Shown here: piece by piece, positions 37,156-46,174 of the stretch | Numbering within the stretch: the stretch's first letter is position 1 | How the letters are laid out: each line of letters starts with the position of its first letter | From: Methyloversatilis sp. RAC08 | Lineage (GTDB): Bacteria > Pseudomonadota > Gammaproteobacteria > Burkholderiales > Rhodocyclaceae | Assembly: GCF_001713355.1 (NCBI RefSeq) | Contig: NZ_CP016448.1 | Location: 1,488,001-1,552,000 of the forward strand | Direction of reading: 5' to 3' | Length of the DNA: 64,000 bases | Made by a program: the position numbers and the translations under genes | Notes under the pieces: generated by a model | The model's input: only the letters and a program-made list of their open reading frames with translations | Told to the model about the DNA's origin: nothing | The model's database searches: none

Positions 37156-37989
37156 ATGCACCTGTTCCGCGCCCTAACCGTGCAGTTCATCGCGTGGGCC
37201 GTTGCCGTGTTCGCCCTGCTGTACACCGTGTCGCCACCCGCCGGCCTGACTGCGGTCGTCATCATGCAGGGCGGCATCGCAGCTGCGCTGGCGCTGGCCA
37301 TGGGTGCGCCGCGCTGGTGGGTCATCATCCACCTGCTTTTTTCGCCTCTGGTGGTCGGCGCGCGCGCGCTCGACATCGCGCCCGCCTGGTATCTGTTCGC
37401 CTTCATCGCACTGTCGGCCATCTTCTGGTCGACCTTCCGGACACGGGTACCGCTGTTCCTGACCAATCGGGCGACCGCACGCGCGCTGCTCCTGACACTG
37501 CCGCAGGACAAGCCGATACACCTGGTCGATCTGGGCTGCGGCACCGGCAGCCTGTTGCGTCGGCTGGCCATGTCGCGCCCGGACTGCCGCTTCACCGGCA
37601 TCGAGAACGCACCGCTGCCCTGGCTGATCGCCCATCTGCGCAACCGCCACCTGCCGAACGTGACCATACGTCGCGCTGACCTGTGGTCTGCCCATCTCGG
37701 TCACTTCGACGTGGTGTATGCCTTCCTGTCACCGGTTCCGATGCCGAAGCTGGGGCGCAAGGCAGCGCTGGAAATGCGCCCCGGTGCGCTGCTGATCGCC
37801 AACAGCTTCGAAATACCCGGACTGAGCGCGGACCGCATCGTCGAGGGCGAACCCGGAGCACGCGAGCTGTATGTCTACAGTTTTGCCTGCCGACGCAGCA
37901 ACAACGAACCTGCTGCAACGGGCGCGAACGCGGAATTGGCGCCGGTTCCGGCCGCACTTCCGGGCGATGCCGGCGGACTGGTCGCGTAA
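37156..37989 (+). CDS. Membrane-anchored SAM-dependent methyltransferase
   Basis: 277 residues. Residues 1-95 contain two or three hydrophobic helices (LTVQFIAWAVAVFALLYTV, LTAVVIMQGGIAAALALAM, AWYLFAFIALSAIFW). Residues about 115-240 are a class I methyltransferase with motif I VDLGCGTGSLL and a FTGIENAP acidic residue for SAM. The last 40 residues are Ala/Pro-rich. The substrate is not apparent. The gene is 44 bases upstream of the ParA-like gene, so cotranscription is plausible. Confidence 0.85.
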   Translation: MHLFRALTVQFIAWAVAVFALLYTVSPPAGLTAVVIMQGGIAAALALAMGAPRWWVIIHLLFSPLVVGARALDIAPAWYLFAFIALSAIFWSTFRTRVPLFLTNRATARALLLTLPQDKPIHLVDLGCGTGSLLRRLAMSRPDCRFTGIENAPLPWLIAHLRNRHLPNVTIRRADLWSAHLGHFDVVYAFLSPVPMPKLGRKAALEMRPGALLIANSFEIPGLSADRIVEGEPGARELYVYSFACRRSNNEPAATGANAELAPVPAALPGDAGGLVA

Positions 37990-38033
37990 CAATCACTCAT
38001 CGAACTGCACTGGATCCGACGGGGACCATCACC

Positions 38034-38732
38034 ATGGCTGAAATCATCTGCGTCATCGGAAACAAGGGCGGCACCGGCAAGACCACGCTGTCGCACATGC
38101 TCTGTCAGGGGCTGGGGCTGCTTAACCAGCGTTCGGTATGCGTGCTGACCGACATCGGCCGCGAACCGCTGGATCCGGAAGGGCGCCGCTACCTCACTGC
38201 CGATGCGCGGTCACGCGATGCACTGGCCAAGGTGGTGGAGAAGATCCGCGGCCTGAACAAATGGATCGGCGTCATCGATGGCGGCGCCAATCGCAGCGAC
38301 ATGGACCGCCATCTCTACAGCCTCGCACACCTGGTGCTGTTGCCGTTCCGCGATTCGCACGAGGACATGCGCACCGTGCAGCAGGATCTGGAAGCCTTTC
38401 CGCGCGCGCTGGCGTTGCCGATGCAGTGGCCGACGAACAGCTGGGCACGCGAAGCGGCCGACCGAACTATCGAAGCTCAGCTCGGTGCCTACCGCAACCG
38501 CATTCTGGAGCCGGTGTTCGCAATTTCGTCGTCAAAGCAACTGCTGCAGAAGCGCATCCCGGACACGCTGCCGTCGCCGCTGGCCAATGCCTGCCGCAGG
38601 GTTGCCGCACCGGTGCTCGACATCCTGCGCATCGAGCACGAGGAAGTGGATATCGATGCCGAGGACACGATGGACGAACACGCCCGGACGCAGTCCCGGC
38701 GCGAGGTGGACGCCGCGATCGGCGCCCACTGA
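38034..38732 (+). CDS. ParA/MinD-like ATPase, no ParB partner
   Basis: 232 residues. The deviant Walker A is KGGTGKT at residues 11-17, as in ParA/MinD/Soj proteins. A Walker-B-like VIDGGANRSDMDRH sits where the family has a short hydrophobic strand plus acidic residue. The middle is reduced compared with typical ParA and no DNA-binding N-domain is seen. There is no parB or plasmid feature nearby, so it is more like an orphan positioning ATPase. It converges on a LuxR regulator. PhaM lies 3.6 kb downstream but is not in the same transcript. Confidence 0.85.
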   Translation: MAEIICVIGNKGGTGKTTLSHMLCQGLGLLNQRSVCVLTDIGREPLDPEGRRYLTADARSRDALAKVVEKIRGLNKWIGVIDGGANRSDMDRHLYSLAHLVLLPFRDSHEDMRTVQQDLEAFPRALALPMQWPTNSWAREAADRTIEAQLGAYRNRILEPVFAISSSKQLLQKRIPDTLPSPLANACRRVAAPVLDILRIEHEEVDIDAEDTMDEHARTQSRREVDAAIGAH

Positions 38733-38757
38733 CTGGCCACTCAGCGGCGCGCGCGGG

Positions 38758-39378
38758 TCAGTGCGAGCGCCGGCGAGCTTGCTCGCGCGCCAGTGCGATC
38801 AGCAACTGGGCGCGCGAAGCCACCTTGTAGGCACTCAGGATGCGGCTCACGTGCACCTTGACGGTGCCTTCGGCCAGTCCCAGCGACTCGGCGATTTCAC
38901 GATTGCTGCACCCCTCGGCCAGCAGCAGCAGCACGCGCTGCTGCGCACGCGTCAGGCCATTGGTCGCCGGACGATCGTCAACCTTCGACCGCGCGGGTGG
39001 CGTATAGAGATTGCCATCGAGCACTTCGCGCACCGCCTCGACCAGTTGCGCACCCGAATCGCCCTTCGACACGAAACCTGAGGCCCCGTGACGCATGGCC
39101 CGGTTAACAGTCGGTTTGTCACTGAGTGCCGACACCACCAGCACCGGTAGCGAAGGGTCGCGCTCGCGCAGCGTCGCTAGCAACGAAAATCCGTTCATTC
39201 CCGGCATGATCAGGTCGGTGATCACCAGATCGATGTCGTCGCGTTCGTCGATCAGTGTGAGCGCGTGCGCCGCGTCGGTCGCCTCTATGACGCTCAGGGT
39301 CCCGCCCAGTCGGGAAAGTGTCTGCGCCAGCCCCTCGCGCACCAGCGCGTGGTCGTCTATGACCAATATGCAACCCAA
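38758..39378 (-). CDS. LuxR-family response regulator
   Basis: 206 residues from a TTG at 39376-39378 with AAGGAG seven bases upstream. The receiver domain has DD near residues 8-9, phospho-acceptor Asp55 in LVITDLIMPG and Lys in VSKGDSG. The C-terminal LuxR helix-turn-helix is LTRAQQRVLLLLAEG then SNREIAESLGLAEGTVKVHVS. The receiver is close in type to that of the divergent regulator. Its cognate kinase is probably the hybrid kinase downstream of the other regulator; that is inference. The frame is open to 39441, but no start there has a ribosome site. Confidence 0.9.
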   Translation of the reverse strand: MGCILVIDDHALVREGLAQTLSRLGGTLSVIEATDAAHALTLIDERDDIDLVITDLIMPGMNGFSLLATLRERDPSLPVLVVSALSDKPTVNRAMRHGASGFVSKGDSGAQLVEAVREVLDGNLYTPPARSKVDDRPATNGLTRAQQRVLLLLAEGCSNREIAESLGLAEGTVKVHVSRILSAYKVASRAQLLIALAREQARRRSH

Positions 39379-39616
39379 CGGAAGCTCCTTTGCTCGGCTG
39401 ATCGCAGCATGACCGCTCCGGCTCACATGATGCGGGCCCACGAAACATATGCCCGGATGTGCTGCACATCGATTCTAATCGCGCGCAAACCCAGCCTGGT
39501 TCATCCATAGAGACTACGTCTTAAGTTATATTTTTCAGCGCGGTATCGTGTCGTTTCCGCCATCATGGATGCCTGTGAAAAGGTAAGCTGGTAAATGACA
39601 CCCCTGCGCAAGCACC

Positions 39617-40291
39617 ATGAAGATTCTGATCGTTGATGACCATCCGTTGATCCGCGAGGCACTGCGCCACGTGTTGCCCGGCCTCGCCGCCGACATCCGG
39701 CTGTATGACGCGTCGGACCTGGAGAGCGGCCTGGCACTGGCCGATCAGCATCCGGATCTCGACCTCGCACTGCTCGACCTGACTCTGCCCGGTTGCAGCG
39801 GCATGAATGCGCTGCGCACCTTCCGCTCGGCGCAACCGGCACTTCCGATCGTGGTGCTGTCGGGCTTCGACGACACGGACACCGTCATTTCGTCACTCGA
39901 CGAAGGCGCCATGGGCTTCATTCCGAAGTCCAGCAGCAATGAGGTGCTGTTGGGCGCACTGCGCCTCGTGCTGTCCGGCGGCGTGTACGTGCCGCGCCAG
40001 GCGATCGCGGGCGAATATGGTCTCGGCGCACCTCGGCGCGATGACGCCCCGCGCAAGCCGCAGACCGCATCGGACATCGGTTTGACCGAACGCCAGTCCG
40101 AAGTGCTGACGCTGATGGTTCAGGGCATGCCGAACAAGGAAATCTGCCGCGAACTGAATCTTGCCGAAGGCACGGTAAAGGTACACATCACGGCGATCCT
40201 GAAGGCGCTCGGCGCCACCAACCGCACCCAGGCTGTCGTCGCGGCAAGCCGCATCGGCCTCAAGCTCGGTCCGTCGGGCGGTACGCAATGA
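39617..40291 (+). CDS. LuxR-family response regulator
   Basis: 224 residues. Receiver: VDDHPLIREAL with DD at residues 7-8, Asp54 in LALLDLTLPG, Lys in FIPKSSSN. LuxR-type HTH: LTERQSEVLTLMVQG then NKEICRELNLAEGTVKVHIT. Its stop overlaps the start of the hybrid histidine kinase (ATGA), strongly suggesting that the two form a phosphorelay. The 175-base gap to the divergent regulator should carry both promoters. Confidence 0.94.
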   Translation: MKILIVDDHPLIREALRHVLPGLAADIRLYDASDLESGLALADQHPDLDLALLDLTLPGCSGMNALRTFRSAQPALPIVVLSGFDDTDTVISSLDEGAMGFIPKSSSNEVLLGALRLVLSGGVYVPRQAIAGEYGLGAPRRDDAPRKPQTASDIGLTERQSEVLTLMVQGMPNKEICRELNLAEGTVKVHITAILKALGATNRTQAVVAASRIGLKLGPSGGTQ

Positions 40292-42150
40292 CGGTGCAGC
40301 CGGGCACTACGGTGCCCGAAAAGACGACGATCGAATCGCTGACCCGCGAACGCGGCGATGCGGCAGCCCGGCTCGATGCGCTGGAACAGGCGCTGCTCGA
40401 CAAGCAGGTGCGCGCCACCCAGATAGACATGCTGTACGCCAACCTGCGCACCGCCTTCGGCGGCCAGGTGCTCGGCACGGTGCTGGTGGCGATCACCATG
40501 TACACCGCCTTCCCGCTGATGACGGTCGCGATCTGGTTTGCCGCGTCGGTTGCCAACCAGATTTCGCGTCTGGTGCTGCTGCGGATGTACAACCGCGCCG
40601 CTCCGAATGCCGACGATGCGCCGCGCTGGGGCAACTACTGGCTGGCCGGCGCAGTGGTTTCGGGTGTGCTGTGGAGTTCCACACTGTGGCTGTTCTTCAG
40701 CCCGGATGCACCGCAGCAACAGATCGTGCTGATGTCGCTGCTGGTGTCGGTGTGCGGTGTGGCGGTGGCCATCACGTCGATGCATCTGCCGAGCTACTAC
40801 GCCTTCCTGTTCACGACACTGTTGCCGGTAATCGCGCGCTACATATGGGAAGGCGGTCGTTATGACCTGCTGATCGCGTTCATCGTGACCGTGCTCATGA
40901 TCGCGCTATGGAAGGTGGGCCGCAATTTCAATGCGCTGATCGAACGCGCGCTGCGCAGCCGCTACGCCAATGAGGTGCTGAGCAAACGGCTGGAGGCACA
41001 GAATATCGAACTGTCGCAGGCGCGCGACCGCGCCGATCAGGCCAGCCGTGCGAAAAGTCAGTTCTTTGCTGCAGCCAGCCATGACCTGCGCCAGCCGTTG
41101 CACGCGATGGGCCTTTTCGCCGCCGCCCTGTCGGCCAAGGCACGCGAACCCGACGTGGCCAATCTGGTGACCAGCATCAGCAGTTCGGTCGAGGCGCTGG
41201 AAGGCCTGTTCAACGAATTGCTCGACATTTCGAAGATCGACTCCGGCAAGGTGAAGCCGGAAATCACCGACGTTTCGGTCACGGCACTGTTCGACCGACT
41301 GCGCATGGACTTCGAGCCGGAAGCGTTCGACCGCGGGCTGTCGTTCCGCATGCCATCGCGAAGTGCCTGGGTACGCAGCGACCCGGTGCTGCTGGAACGC
41401 ATCCTGCGCAACCTGATTTCCAACGCAATGCGCTACACGCGCAGCGGTGGCGTACTGGTCAGCACCCGGCTGCGCAGGGGCAGGCTTCGATTCGAGGTGT
41501 GGGATACCGGCATGGGCATTGCGCCCGACGATCAGGCGCGCATCTTCGAAGAGTTCGTACAGCTGGCGAACGCGGAGCGCGACCGTCGCAAGGGACTCGG
41601 GCTCGGCTTGTCCATCGTGCAGCGGCTGGCAGCGCTGCTCGGCCATCCGGTCAGCCTGTCGTCACGCCCCGGTCGTGGAACAGTGTTCCGGGTTGATGTT
41701 CCGATGGGGCGCGCGCCAGTCGTGCGCGTCGCAGCGGCCCGAGCCGAGCGCAGCCAGGCCGATCTGGGCGGGCGCTGCATTCTGGTAATCGACGACGAGG
41801 CAAGCATCGTCGACGGCATGAGCGCGCTGCTCGGCAGTTGGGGGGCGGAAGCGCTGATCGCCGGTACCGCAGCCGAGGCCATGGCGCAGGTCACAGCACG
41901 CAACGCGCCACCCGACCTGATCATTGCCGACTATCAGTTGCGCGACGGTGAAATCGGACCGGAAGTGGTGACCGCGGTTCGCCGGCATTTCGGCACCGAG
42001 ATCCCGGCCATTCTTGTGACCGGCAGCGCGACGCCGGAGCGGCTGGAAGAAGCGCGCGATCTCGGCCATCACCTGCTGCTCAAGCCGGTCATGCCGGCCA
42101 AGCTGCGCACGCTGATCCAGTTCAAGCTGAAGGAAGCCGTGAAGGCCTGA
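40288..42150 (+). CDS. Hybrid histidine kinase with C-terminal receiver
   Basis: 620 residues. A short N-terminal coiled region is followed by about six hydrophobic helices between residues 50 and 210, and a coiled linker (RLEAQNIELSQARDRADQ). The HisKA H-box is SHDLRQPLHAMG near residue 265. The HATPase domain has LLISNAMRYT-type N-box (ISNAMRYT), DTGMGI and KGLGLGLSIV. Residues about 495-610 are a receiver with CILVIDDEASIV and Asp in LIIADYQLRDG. There is no periplasmic sensor domain, so sensing is probably through the membrane part. It is coupled to the upstream LuxR regulator. Confidence 0.94.
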   Translation: MTVQPGTTVPEKTTIESLTRERGDAAARLDALEQALLDKQVRATQIDMLYANLRTAFGGQVLGTVLVAITMYTAFPLMTVAIWFAASVANQISRLVLLRMYNRAAPNADDAPRWGNYWLAGAVVSGVLWSSTLWLFFSPDAPQQQIVLMSLLVSVCGVAVAITSMHLPSYYAFLFTTLLPVIARYIWEGGRYDLLIAFIVTVLMIALWKVGRNFNALIERALRSRYANEVLSKRLEAQNIELSQARDRADQASRAKSQFFAAASHDLRQPLHAMGLFAAALSAKAREPDVANLVTSISSSVEALEGLFNELLDISKIDSGKVKPEITDVSVTALFDRLRMDFEPEAFDRGLSFRMPSRSAWVRSDPVLLERILRNLISNAMRYTRSGGVLVSTRLRRGRLRFEVWDTGMGIAPDDQARIFEEFVQLANAERDRRKGLGLGLSIVQRLAALLGHPVSLSSRPGRGTVFRVDVPMGRAPVVRVAAARAERSQADLGGRCILVIDDEASIVDGMSALLGSWGAEALIAGTAAEAMAQVTARNAPPDLIIADYQLRDGEIGPEVVTAVRRHFGTEIPAILVTGSATPERLEEARDLGHHLLLKPVMPAKLRTLIQFKLKEAVKA

Positions 42151-42238
42151 GGCATGCACAGGTCTAGACCGAAAGGACGATTGCTGCCCGACATCCCGTT
42201 TAACAGAATGAAGTTGTTGTGCACGTTGTGTCCCCTTG

Positions 42239-42268
42239 ACGCGGTCTGCAAAGGCCGCGTTTTCTTTT
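42239..42268 (+). terminator. Rho-independent terminator downstream of the hybrid kinase
   Basis: ACGCGG pairs with CCGCGT across a ten-base loop, followed by TTTTCTTTT. It is about 90 bases after the kinase stop. The rest of 42151-42374 shows no gene. Confidence 0.75.
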
Positions 42269-42374
42269 GTGCGCCGGCTTTGCATGGCGGCTGAAACGAT
42301 CCGGGGACGGGAAGCGCGCTCACCTCGCGCGCCGCTGCTATGCTTTGCCGACATTCCGCGACAGAGGTGACGAC

Positions 42375-42776
42375 ATGGCTGGCGATCCTTCCCAGTACGA
42401 TCCAATGGAATTTCTCCGCTCGGTATGGGGGCAGATGCCCTTCCCGGTACCCGGTTTCGTGACGCCGACGCTCGACGTGGGCGAACTCGACAAGCGGATT
42501 GCCGATCTCAAGGCAGTCGAAGGCTGGCTGCGCATGAACATGGGCATGCTGCAGACCAGCATCCAGGGGCTGGAAGTCCAGCGCGCCACACTGGCGACGA
42601 TGCAGGCGATGGCGGCGCACGCCGGAGGCACCGCACCCGCGCCCGCCACTGCCGCAAACCCGATGCAGGCGTTCGGCAATGCGGCCATGTGGCCATGGTC
42701 GGTGATGCAGAACAGTGCCGCCCCCCCGCCCGCCGCCGCACCGGACGTCAATCAGGCCCCACCCAGTGATGGATAA
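42375..42776 (+). CDS. phaM: PhaM-type polyhydroxyalkanoate granule regulator
   Basis: 133 residues, MAGDPSQYDPMEFLRSVWG, with the PhaM core TLDVGELDKRIADLKAVE, WLRMNMGMLQTSIQGLE and QRATLATMQAM. The tail is Ala/Pro-rich low complexity. In Ralstonia PhaM binds PHA synthase and DNA and links granules to the nucleoid. No phaC/phaA/phaB is in this window, so the granule genes are elsewhere, although the DUF3141 hydrolase at 15 kb is PhaC-like. The start has GAGGTGA upstream. Confidence 0.88.
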   Translation: MAGDPSQYDPMEFLRSVWGQMPFPVPGFVTPTLDVGELDKRIADLKAVEGWLRMNMGMLQTSIQGLEVQRATLATMQAMAAHAGGTAPAPATAANPMQAFGNAAMWPWSVMQNSAAPPPAAAPDVNQAPPSDG

Positions 42777-42795
42777 CAGCCGCAGGAACTAGTCC

Positions 42796-43899
42796 GTGAA
42801 TACCTTTGCAGCGAGCACCGCCTTTCATGAAGACTGGCCGGTTGCGATGGACCGGGCTCTTGGCGCACTGGACATTCCCGGCGGCGCCAATCTCGGTTTC
42901 GTTTATTTCACCGATCAGTACGGCAGCGACGTGCAGGCCATGGTTGACCGGCTGACGCTGCTGACCGGCATCCCCAACTGGGTCGGCACCTGCTCGCTCG
43001 GCGTGATCGGCCGAAGCAGCGCCGCACAGAACCACCCCGGTCTGGCGCTGCTGGTCGCCTGCCTGCCCGAGGGCAGCTTCCAGGTCTTTTCGGGGCGCGA
43101 TCGCCTGCCCAACATGCTGGGCATTGATGCGGGGCGCGAGCAGCCTTACTTCGCCGTCGTACACGCAGACCCGTCGACGCCGGACATGAGCGACCTGATC
43201 ACCGACATGGCAACCAAGGTGTCGAGCGGTTTCATTACCGGCGGGCTGGCACTGTCGCGCGGCCAGGCGCCGATGATCGCCAACGGCGCACTGTACGGCG
43301 GCATCAGCGGCGTGGCCTTCAACGAGCAGGTGAGCATCACGACCAGGCTGACACAAGGCTGTTGCGCCGTCGGCCAGGCACGCATCGTCACCGCCTGCGA
43401 CCAGAACGTGGTGACCGAGATCGATGGACGGCCTGCGCTCGATGCCTTCCTTGAAGCGGCCGGTACTTCGCTCGGCCAGGATCTGCGCCGTGCTGCACGC
43501 TACATCCTTCCCGGACTGGGCATTCCGGGGCGTGACGACGCCGAGTTCAGGGTACGCAATGTGATCGCGCTCGATCCGGCAAGCGGCGTGTTCGCCATCA
43601 ACGATGCCGTCGAGGTCGGGCAGCGCATTCGCTTCTACCGGCGCGATGGCGACTGCGCACGCGCCGACATGATGCGCATGCTGCATGAGCTGCGCGATTC
43701 GCTCGATGCGCCACCGAAAGCGGCGCTGTATGTGTCATGTGCGGCGCGCGGCGAGCACATGTTCGGCAACGACAACGCCGAACCGGACATGCTGGAAGCC
43801 GTGTTCCCAGGCCTGCCAGTGGCCGGCTTCTTCGCCGGCGGCGAGATTTCGCATGATCAGCTGTATGGCTACACTGGCGTACTGACCCTGTTTCTGTAG
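42796..43899 (+). CDS. FIST-domain (FIST_N/FIST_C) sensory protein
   Basis: 367 residues from a GTG at 42796 with AGGAA upstream. The N-terminal FIST domain covers residues about 35-220 (GGANLGFVYFTDQYG, WVGTCSLGVIG). The C-terminal FIST_C domain ends with VAGFFAGGEISHDQLYGYTGVLTLF, the family hallmark. FIST domains are proposed small-ligand (amino-acid) sensors. There is no kinase or GGDEF domain attached, so it would act through an unknown partner. It is 20 bases downstream of phaM and probably cotranscribed. Confidence 0.9.
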   Translation: MNTFAASTAFHEDWPVAMDRALGALDIPGGANLGFVYFTDQYGSDVQAMVDRLTLLTGIPNWVGTCSLGVIGRSSAAQNHPGLALLVACLPEGSFQVFSGRDRLPNMLGIDAGREQPYFAVVHADPSTPDMSDLITDMATKVSSGFITGGLALSRGQAPMIANGALYGGISGVAFNEQVSITTRLTQGCCAVGQARIVTACDQNVVTEIDGRPALDAFLEAAGTSLGQDLRRAARYILPGLGIPGRDDAEFRVRNVIALDPASGVFAINDAVEVGQRIRFYRRDGDCARADMMRMLHELRDSLDAPPKAALYVSCAARGEHMFGNDNAEPDMLEAVFPGLPVAGFFAGGEISHDQLYGYTGVLTLFL

Positions 43900-43907
43900 C
43901 GGACGCG

Positions 43908-45182
43908 ATGGCACGACACCCGAACGGCAACCCTGATCAGCCGCCCGTTGGCATAGGCGAACAGCGGCTCGACCGGCGCCGGTTCCTGAGGCAGGGCGCT
44001 GCGCTTGCAGGTGCCACTGCAGCGGCCGGCGCACCGGCAGCACAGTCCGGCGGCGATCTGCCCTGGCTGCATGTGCCGGGCCAGCCCTTTTCTGTCTACG
44101 GACAGCCTTCGCCGCACGAGCGCTACACCGCACGGCGCATCGGCGCCAACCGCGCGGTTGCCGGAAACGGCGTGTCGTTCACCCCGCTGGAAGAACTCGA
44201 AGGCACGATCACGCCGAACGGCCTGCATTTCGAGCGCCACCACAACGGCGTACCGCAGATCGATCCGGTGCAGCACCGTCTGGTCGTGCATGGCCGGGTG
44301 CGCCAACCGCTGAGCTTCGACGTGAAGTCGCTGCTGCGCTACCCGATGCGCTCGCAGGTGCTGTTCATCGAATGCGGCGGCAACAGCAACGCCGGCTGGC
44401 ACGCCGAACCGATACAGCGCCCGGCCGGTTCGGTGCATGGCCTGGTGTCGTGCGCCGAATGGACGGGTGTGCCGCTGTCCATCCTTCTCGACGAGGCCGG
44501 GGTGGATCCGGAAGCCTCTTGGGTGATCGCCGAAGGGGCGGATGCCGGGGCGATGAACATGAGCATACCGCTCGGCAAGATGCGCGAAGACTGCCTGATC
44601 GGGCTGTACCAGAACGGCGAACGGCTGCGCCCGGAAAATGGTTATCCGATGCGGCTCATCGTGCCCGGCTGGGAAGGCGTGCTGCATGTGAAGTGGTTGC
44701 AGCGGCTGGAAGTCGCCGACCAGCCGGTAATGTCGCGCAACGAGACCTCGAAGTACACCGAGTTGCTGCCGTCCGGCAAGGCACGCCAGTTCACCTTCAC
44801 GATGGGTTGCAAGTCGTTGATCACGTCGCCTTCGCATGGACAGACACTGCGCCAGCCGGACGTGTATCAGATCACCGGTCTGGCCTGGAGCGGTCACGGA
44901 CGCATCGCGCGGGTTGAAGTGTCGGCCGACAATGGTCGCCACTGGACCGACGCGGCGTTGCAGTCACCCGCATTGCCGCGCTGCTTCACGCGTTTTCGCC
45001 TGCCGTGGCGCTGGGACGGCAAGCCGGCGGTGCTGAAAAGCCGCGCCACCGATGAAGCCGGAAATGTACAGCCGGAACGCGCGGCACTGATCGCGGAGCG
45101 CGGCCGGGCCGGCTATTTCCATTACCACGCGATCGTGGCCTGGGCGGTCGAGGACGATGGACTGGTTTCGCATACTTATTAA
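43908..45182 (+). CDS. soxC: SoxC-like molybdopterin sulfite dehydrogenase
   Basis: 424 residues. Tat signal: DRRRFLRQGAALAGATA. The molybdenum-pterin domain carries VLFIECGGNSNAGWH with the Cys that binds Mo. A C-terminal dimerisation domain contains VEVSADNGRHWTDA. It oxidises sulfite or sulfane sulfur in the periplasm. SoxC normally works with diheme SoxD inside a sox cluster; here it is paired with a monoheme cytochrome and no soxXYZAB is nearby. The soxC label is by similarity; SorA-like sulfite dehydrogenase is the alternative. Confidence 0.9.
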   Translation: MARHPNGNPDQPPVGIGEQRLDRRRFLRQGAALAGATAAAGAPAAQSGGDLPWLHVPGQPFSVYGQPSPHERYTARRIGANRAVAGNGVSFTPLEELEGTITPNGLHFERHHNGVPQIDPVQHRLVVHGRVRQPLSFDVKSLLRYPMRSQVLFIECGGNSNAGWHAEPIQRPAGSVHGLVSCAEWTGVPLSILLDEAGVDPEASWVIAEGADAGAMNMSIPLGKMREDCLIGLYQNGERLRPENGYPMRLIVPGWEGVLHVKWLQRLEVADQPVMSRNETSKYTELLPSGKARQFTFTMGCKSLITSPSHGQTLRQPDVYQITGLAWSGHGRIARVEVSADNGRHWTDAALQSPALPRCFTRFRLPWRWDGKPAVLKSRATDEAGNVQPERAALIAERGRAGYFHYHAIVAWAVEDDGLVSHTY

Positions 45183-45696
45183 CGGCGGAGCGCTGATCGC
45201 GTTGCTGACCGGCTGCGCCACGCCGCTGGCACCGCGTGTCGAGGCGCCGAAGTTGGGCACGCCGATCGCTGCCGACGCGCTGACTGCACAGACGCTCAAC
45301 GTGTTTCCGGACGGTCGCGGTCTTCCGCCCGGACAAGGTTCGGTGGCAGAGGGTGCGCGGCTGTTCGCCCAGCACTGCGCCGGCTGCCACGGCAAGGACG
45401 GGCGCGGCGGTACGGCAGAGGAACTGACAGGTGCGAGCCGGCCGCTCGACCATCCGGCAGCCGACAAGACCATAGGCAGCTACTGGCCGTATGCCACCAC
45501 GCTGTTCGACTTCATCCGTCGCGCCAAGCCGATGGGTGCGCCCGGCACCTTGAATGCGGACGAGGTGTATGCGCTGAGTGCATGGCTTCTGCACGCCAAT
45601 GGCGTGCTTGCCGCCGACGCGGTGATGGATGCTCCACGGCTGTCTGCGTTGCGCATGCCCAACCGGGACGGCTTCATCCGGATTGAAGCGCCTTGA
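45157..45696 (+). CDS. Monoheme c-type cytochrome lipoprotein, partner of SoxC
   Basis: 179 residues overlapping soxC by 26 bases in another frame. A lipobox LLTGC gives acceptor Cys20. The heme motif is CAGCH at residues 74-78, with Met in RAKPMGAPG as likely sixth ligand. Only one heme site is present, unlike diheme SoxD. It should take electrons from the adjacent molybdenum enzyme and pass them to the respiratory chain. Confidence 0.9.
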   Translation: MDWFRILINGGALIALLTGCATPLAPRVEAPKLGTPIAADALTAQTLNVFPDGRGLPPGQGSVAEGARLFAQHCAGCHGKDGRGGTAEELTGASRPLDHPAADKTIGSYWPYATTLFDFIRRAKPMGAPGTLNADEVYALSAWLLHANGVLAADAVMDAPRLSALRMPNRDGFIRIEAP

Positions 45697-45708
45697 GTCA
45701 CCCGCGCG

Positions 45709-45990
45709 TCAGCGTAGCCCGACACGCAATGCAAGCGCGCCGATCATGACTGCCGCAAAGGCAAGACCGAGGCCGGATTCGGACGACTGATCGAGCAAAC
45801 CGGCAAGCGGATAGCTCTGTCGGACGTTCTGAACTGACGAAGCCCGGACTTCGTTGCAAACGGGGCCTGTCGCCGCACCGGTTGCACCGTCGCACGCACC
45901 AGGTGCGTCATGTGCAAGGACGGGCAGTGCAACCAGCAGGGTCGAACACAGGGCAATTCGCGGGAGAAGAGATCGGATGTTGCAACGCAT
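45709..45990 (-). CDS. Small exported/membrane protein, unknown
   Basis: 93 residues from the ATG at 45988-45990 (MRCNIRSLLPRIALC), with AGGGG six bases upstream. A signal peptide ends at VLAHD. The mature part has two Cys (ACDGATGAATGPVCNE) that may form a disulfide, and a C-terminal hydrophobic helix LGLAFAAVMIGALAL. No family recognised. A start at 46014 is possible. It converges on the SoxC-cytochrome pair. Confidence 0.62.
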   Translation of the reverse strand: MRCNIRSLLPRIALCSTLLVALPVLAHDAPGACDGATGAATGPVCNEVRASSVQNVRQSYPLAGLLDQSSESGLGLAFAAVMIGALALRVGLR

Positions 45991-46174
45991 GATGCACCCC
46001 TTCCTTGATGGCATTATCAGTTGAAGGACATGCAACATCGGGGCCAGCAGCGCGAGATGGATCAAGTGTCTGTTTTCAAATATCTAACATTCGCAGCGTC
46101 GTCTCTGACCCGCACCAGCTTGGACAAGCAGGATGCAGGCGCACTATTGCAGTGCAGCAATCTTGAAGCAGTGA

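Noticed and set aside
42151-42238. Second small-RNA gene before the 42.24 kb terminator
   Set aside because: A TTGCTG/CAGAAT pair with 17-base spacing exists, but both elements are weak and the product would be only about 50 bases; the terminator is adequately explained by the kinase gene.
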